Positions 12,540 through 15,093 of a DNA stretch of 15,093 bases are shown here, piece by piece (position 1 is the first letter of the stretch; every line of letters starts with the position of its first letter). The translations under genes and the position numbers were made by a program. The notes below the pieces were generated by a model. It was given only the letters and a program-made list of their open reading frames with translations, was not told the DNA's origin and searched no databases. Source of the DNA: an uncultured Oscillospiraceae bacterium (GTDB taxonomy: Bacteria > Bacillota > Clostridia > Oscillospirales > Ruminococcaceae); assembly GCA_910579545.1 (NCBI GenBank), contig CAJTVI010000063.1, positions 1 through 15,093 on the forward strand, read 5' to 3'.

Positions 12540-14035
12540 TGCGCCCGCAGCGGCAGGGCACCGCAATACGGGCCAGCGGCATCCTGATGCCCCTCTCGAG
12601 CCTGCCGGGCCCCTGGGGCATCGGCACCTTAGGCAGCGAGGCGCGCCGGTTTGTGGACTTTTTGGCCGCGGCGGGCCAGCGGTACTGGCAGATCCTGCCC
12701 ATCGGCCCCACCGGCTACGGCGACAGCCCCTACCAGAGTTTTTCGGCCTTTGCGGCCAACCCCTACCTGATCGACCCCGAAACCCTTGTGGAGCAGGGCC
12801 TTTTGCAGCCGCAGGAGGCCGCCGCCCCCTTTTGGGGGGCCGACCCCTGCCGGGTGGACTACGGCGCGCTCTGGGCCGGCCGGGGCCAGCTTTTGCAGAA
12901 GGCGGCCGGCCGGCTGCCCGAAGATGACGAGGGCTTTTGCAAGTTCTGCGCCGCCGAGCGGGACTGGCTGGACGACTACGCCCTGTTTATGGCCCTCAAG
13001 GAAGAAAACGGCCACGAGAGCTGGCTGTGCTGGCCGCGGCCGGTGCGGCTGCGCCAGCCGCAGGCCCTGGCCGAGGCAAAGGAGCGGCTGGCCGGCCGGG
13101 TGTTTTACTGGAAAGCGGTGCAGTACCTGTTTTTTGGGCAGTGGCGGGCGCTGAAAAGCTACGCCGCCCAAAAGGGGGTCGAGATCATCGGGGACATCCC
13201 GATCTATGTGTCGGCCGATTCCAGCGACGTCTGGGCCGCGCCCGGGCTGTTCCAGCTGGATGAGGAGGGCCGCCCCACCGAGGTGGCCGGCTGCCCGCCC
13301 GACGCCTTTGCCGCCGAAGGGCAGGTGTGGGGCAACCCGCTGTACGCCTGGCAGGCCCACGCGGCCAGCGGCTACGCCTGGTGGCTGCGGCGGCTGGGCC
13401 ACGCCGGGAAGGTGTACGACCTTTTGCGGATCGACCATTTCCGGGGGCTCGAGAGCTATTTTGCCATCCCGGCCGGGCAGCCCAGCGCGGCCGGCGGGCA
13501 CTGGTGCAAGGGCCCGGGCATGGACTTTATCCGGGCGGTCAAGGCGGCGCTGCCGGGGCTTACGATCATTGCCGAGGACCTTGGCTACCTCACCGACGAG
13601 GTGCGGGCGCTGCGCCGTGCCAGCGGCTTTGCGGGCATGAAGGTGCTGCAGTTTGCCTTTGACAGCCGGGAGCCGGGCGATTACCTGCCCCACAACTACC
13701 AGCGCAATGCGGTGGTGTACACCGGCACCCACGACAACATCCCCACCGCGGCCTGGCAGGGCCAGGCAAGCCCGGAGGACGCGGCCGCGGCCCGGGCCTA
13801 CATGGCCGCCGCCGAGGAGGACCTGGCCCCGGCCTTTATCCGCACTGCGCTGGCCAGCGTGTGCGACACGGCCATCATCCCCATGCAGGACTGGCTGGGC
13901 CTTGGCGCCGGCGCCCGGATGAACACCCCCAGCCGTCTCGACGGCAACTGGCAGTGGCGGATGGCGCCCGGCGCGGCCAGCGAAACCCTGGCCGCGCGCA
14001 TCCGCGCCCTCACCGAGCGGTACGGCCGGGTGTGA
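12539..14035 (+). CDS. malQ: 4-alpha-glucanotransferase (amylomaltase)
   Basis: A 498-residue cytoplasmic glycoside hydrolase family 77 enzyme. It transfers alpha-1,4-glucan segments between maltodextrins and releases glucose, making imported maltodextrins usable. The N-terminus has SGILMPLSSLPGPWGIGTLG and later QILPIGPTGYGDSPYQSFSA. The catalytic triad is visible: nucleophile D299 in LLRIDHFRG, acid/base E346 in IIAEDLG, and D399 in YTGTHDN, with spacing like known amylomaltases (about 500 residues, the short bacterial type). After HDN the usual D-T-T is replaced by I-P-T. The ATG overlaps the permease stop (TGATG) and has AAGGG just upstream. It is the last gene of the operon and is followed by repeat element A and a large hairpin. 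Confidence 0.96.
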   Translation: MRPQRQGTAIRASGILMPLSSLPGPWGIGTLGSEARRFVDFLAAAGQRYWQILPIGPTGYGDSPYQSFSAFAANPYLIDPETLVEQGLLQPQEAAAPFWGADPCRVDYGALWAGRGQLLQKAAGRLPEDDEGFCKFCAAERDWLDDYALFMALKEENGHESWLCWPRPVRLRQPQALAEAKERLAGRVFYWKAVQYLFFGQWRALKSYAAQKGVEIIGDIPIYVSADSSDVWAAPGLFQLDEEGRPTEVAGCPPDAFAAEGQVWGNPLYAWQAHAASGYAWWLRRLGHAGKVYDLLRIDHFRGLESYFAIPAGQPSAAGGHWCKGPGMDFIRAVKAALPGLTIIAEDLGYLTDEVRALRRASGFAGMKVLQFAFDSREPGDYLPHNYQRNAVVYTGTHDNIPTAAWQGQASPEDAAAARAYMAAAEEDLAPAFIRTALASVCDTAIIPMQDWLGLGAGARMNTPSRLDGNWQWRMAPGAASETLAARIRALTERYGRV

Positions 14036-14043
14036 GACAAAAT

Positions 14044-14181
14044 GGGAGTGTCCTGACCGGGGAGGAATGGCCCCCGGCCGGGTGCGTGGGAGCAGCCTCT
14101 CAAGGCAACAGGACCCCTGCCCCGAAAGCCTTTCGAGGCTCTCCCCCGCCCCCGGCCTTAGTCCTTGAAATGGACACTCCC
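14044..14181. repeat. Palindromic element A, complete 138-bp copy
   Basis: The ends GGGAGTGTCC (14044-14053) and GGACACTCCC (14172-14181) are perfect inverted repeats. Inner arms GGGAGCAGCCTCTCAAGGC (14088-14106) and GCCTTTCGAGGCTCTCCC (14128-14145) can also pair, around a loop with AACAGGACCCC. Alternatively AGCCT-TTCG-AGGCT (14127-14140) forms a local UUCG-capped hairpin. A second copy is at 2519-2827 and a degenerate half copy at 7735-7800. There is no coding frame. It lies between converging malQ and the heptad-repeat gene. Confidence 0.85.
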
Positions 14182-14204
14182 AACAAAACTGTAAGCATGC
14201 CAAA

Positions 14205-14238
14205 GCAGGCCCCCCGGCGGTTTCGCCGGGGGGCCTGC
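14205..14238. terminator. Strong hairpin between converging genes
   Basis: GCAGGCCCCCCGGCG (14205-14219) and CGCCGGGGGGCCTGC (14224-14238) form a perfect 15-bp stem with loop GTTT. U-tracts on both sides are short (TGTTCTT on plus; CTTTGGC on minus). It lies 37 nt after the minus-strand gene's stop and probably ends both converging transcripts. Confidence 0.8.
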
Positions 14239-14275
14239 TGTTCTTATGCCTTGTAAAAGCTTTGCGGGTCAAGGC

Positions 14276-15093
14276 TTAATCCTTCTGTCCAAAGAAGAGG
14301 TCTTTCAGCCGCTGCCAAAAGCTCACCCGCTCCGGCCCGGCGGCCTCGGCGGCCGGCTGCTCGGGCTCGGGCTCCTCGGGGGCCTCGGGCTGCCGGGTGC
14401 GCATCACAAACTTGACCGTGCTGCTGACCCCCTCGGGCGCGCCGCTGTAGCTGCGGTAGCCCTCGCTGGCCTGGCGCAAAGCGTCGGCGGTGTCCAGCAG
14501 GGCGTTCAGCTGGTCCAGTTCGGCCCGGCCGGTGATTTTGGAGATGCCCTCCTCGTCGTACTCGGCCACGCCGTCCACCAGTTCCCGCACGCCGTCCAGC
14601 AGCTCCTGCACCCCGTCGCCCAGTTCGCCGGTCACGGCCTTGCGCAGGTCGTGGGTGCCGCTGGCCAGTTCGCCGGTCACGGCGTCGTACAGCTTCTGCC
14701 CGCCGTCCGCCGCGCTGGCCACCCCTTCGGTGTAGGCGGCCAGCCCGCGCTGGAACTGCAAAACGCTGTCCAGCTGGGCGATCACCCCGCGCAGCTTTGC
14801 AGCCTGGCTGCTTCCAGCCACGGCGGCCGCTGAGAGGGTCGTCCACGCCCCATTGACCTGATCCCCGGTCAGGGGGATGCTGCCGGACAGAATGCCGGCA
14901 ACCAGGCTGTTGATCTCATTTTGGCTGGCCGCCGTCTGGCGCAGCACCGGCGCCTGGCCGGCCGCCCCGCGGCTTCCCAGCGCCGTTGCGGTGGGCACCG
15001 CCGGGCGGCACGCGCCGCACAGCGCAAGGCCCTCGGCCTGCGGCTGGGCGGCTGGGTCGCCGGCGGGTTCCTGGCCCGGGGCCGGCTCAGCGG
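14276..15093 (-). CDS. C-terminal part of a heptad-repeat (YhgE/Pip-like) envelope protein, 5' end outside window
   Basis: The frame is open from the right edge to the TAA at 14276-14278, 271 residues visible. It begins with a Pro/Ala/Glu-rich linker (AEPAPGQEPAGDPAAQPQAE) and a CGAC pair of cysteines. A helical region follows (SQNEINSLVAGILSGSIPLT ...), then Leu-x-x-Gly heptads (LYDAVTGELASGTHDL, LGDGVQELLDGVRELVDGV). Next come EEGISKITG and a YSGAPEGVSSTVKFVMRT segment, an acidic Pro-rich stretch and an amphipathic end, SFWQRLKDLFFGQKD. The heptads plus the VKFVMRT segment resemble the region found in YhgE/Pip and some MMPL-type envelope proteins. A GTG at 14996-14998 could be taken as a start but lacks support, since the frame continues upstream. 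No membrane helix is visible. Confidence 0.75.
   Translation of the reverse strand, partial: AEPAPGQEPAGDPAAQPQAEGLALCGACRPAVPTATALGSRGAAGQAPVLRQTAASQNEINSLVAGILSGSIPLTGDQVNGAWTTLSAAAVAGSSQAAKLRGVIAQLDSVLQFQRGLAAYTEGVASAADGGQKLYDAVTGELASGTHDLRKAVTGELGDGVQELLDGVRELVDGVAEYDEEGISKITGRAELDQLNALLDTADALRQASEGYRSYSGAPEGVSSTVKFVMRTRQPEAPEEPEPEQPAAEAAGPERVSFWQRLKDLFFGQKD

Noticed and set aside
12629..14272. Long open frame antisense to malQ (547 codons)
   Set aside because: High-GC codon bias keeps the opposite strand open; the translation is Gly/Pro/Arg-rich and malQ has all catalytic motifs. The same applies to the long antisense frames at 8319-10031 and 4490-5527.
14244..14846. Alternative minus-strand frame over the heptad-repeat gene
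   Set aside because: Its translation is Arg/Gly-rich, while the overlapping frame ending at 14276 has coherent heptads and a recognisable C-terminal segment.

Overview
This 15.1 kb window looks like chromosomal DNA from a high-GC, anaerobic, gut-type member of the Firmicutes. The best guess is Oscillospiraceae/Ruminococcaceae (Faecalibacterium, Gemmiger or Subdoligranulum-like). That placement is inferred from strong AAGGAGG-type ribosome binding sites, sigma-A-like promoters, a corrinoid-activator type ferredoxin/ASKHA protein, a LacI-controlled sugar ABC cassette without its own ATPase, and a YhgE/Pip-like C-terminus. No rRNA, tRNA, CRISPR array, transposase or phage gene was seen.

Left part (1-2500, mostly minus strand): the first codons of an unseen gene at the left edge lie behind a long leader holding two 73-bp repeats. 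A 72-residue helical protein follows, with its own promoter and terminator. Then comes a two-gene operon of proC (pyrroline-5-carboxylate reductase) and a Cof-type HAD phosphatase, joined by a stop/start overlap. The 2.42-2.94 kb gap holds the divergent proC and PAP2 promoters and, between them, two nested repeat elements.

Middle (2944-7600): a plus-strand, translationally coupled three-gene membrane cassette encodes a PAP2-type phosphatase, an acyltransferase-3 protein and a YoaK/DUF1275 protein. It ends at a bidirectional terminator. Facing it are a single-domain rhodanese and a 566-residue 2Fe-2S/ASKHA (RACo-like) activator on the minus strand.

Right part (7600-14035, plus strand): a LacI-family regulator has a near-consensus promoter followed at once by three abutting 12-bp LacI-type operator sequences. 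Downstream are a sugar-binding lipoprotein, an intercistronic hairpin, two MalF/MalG-type permeases and 4-alpha-glucanotransferase (malQ), the last three joined by 1-nt overlaps. Together they read as a maltodextrin-type (or related glucan) uptake and processing operon that must borrow an MsmX-type ATPase from elsewhere. The window closes with the C-terminal part of a heptad-repeat, YhgE/Pip-like protein on the minus strand.

The least explained material is the intergenic repeat system. One family is a ~138-bp palindromic element with 10-bp ends (GGGAGTGTCC/GGACACTCCC). It is complete at 14044-14181, split at 2519-2827 and degenerate near 7735-7800. The second family is MITE-like with ~26-bp inverted ends. 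It is inserted inside the first family at 2584-2767 and occurs as shortened tandem copies at 64-204 and as end fragments at 7610-7654.
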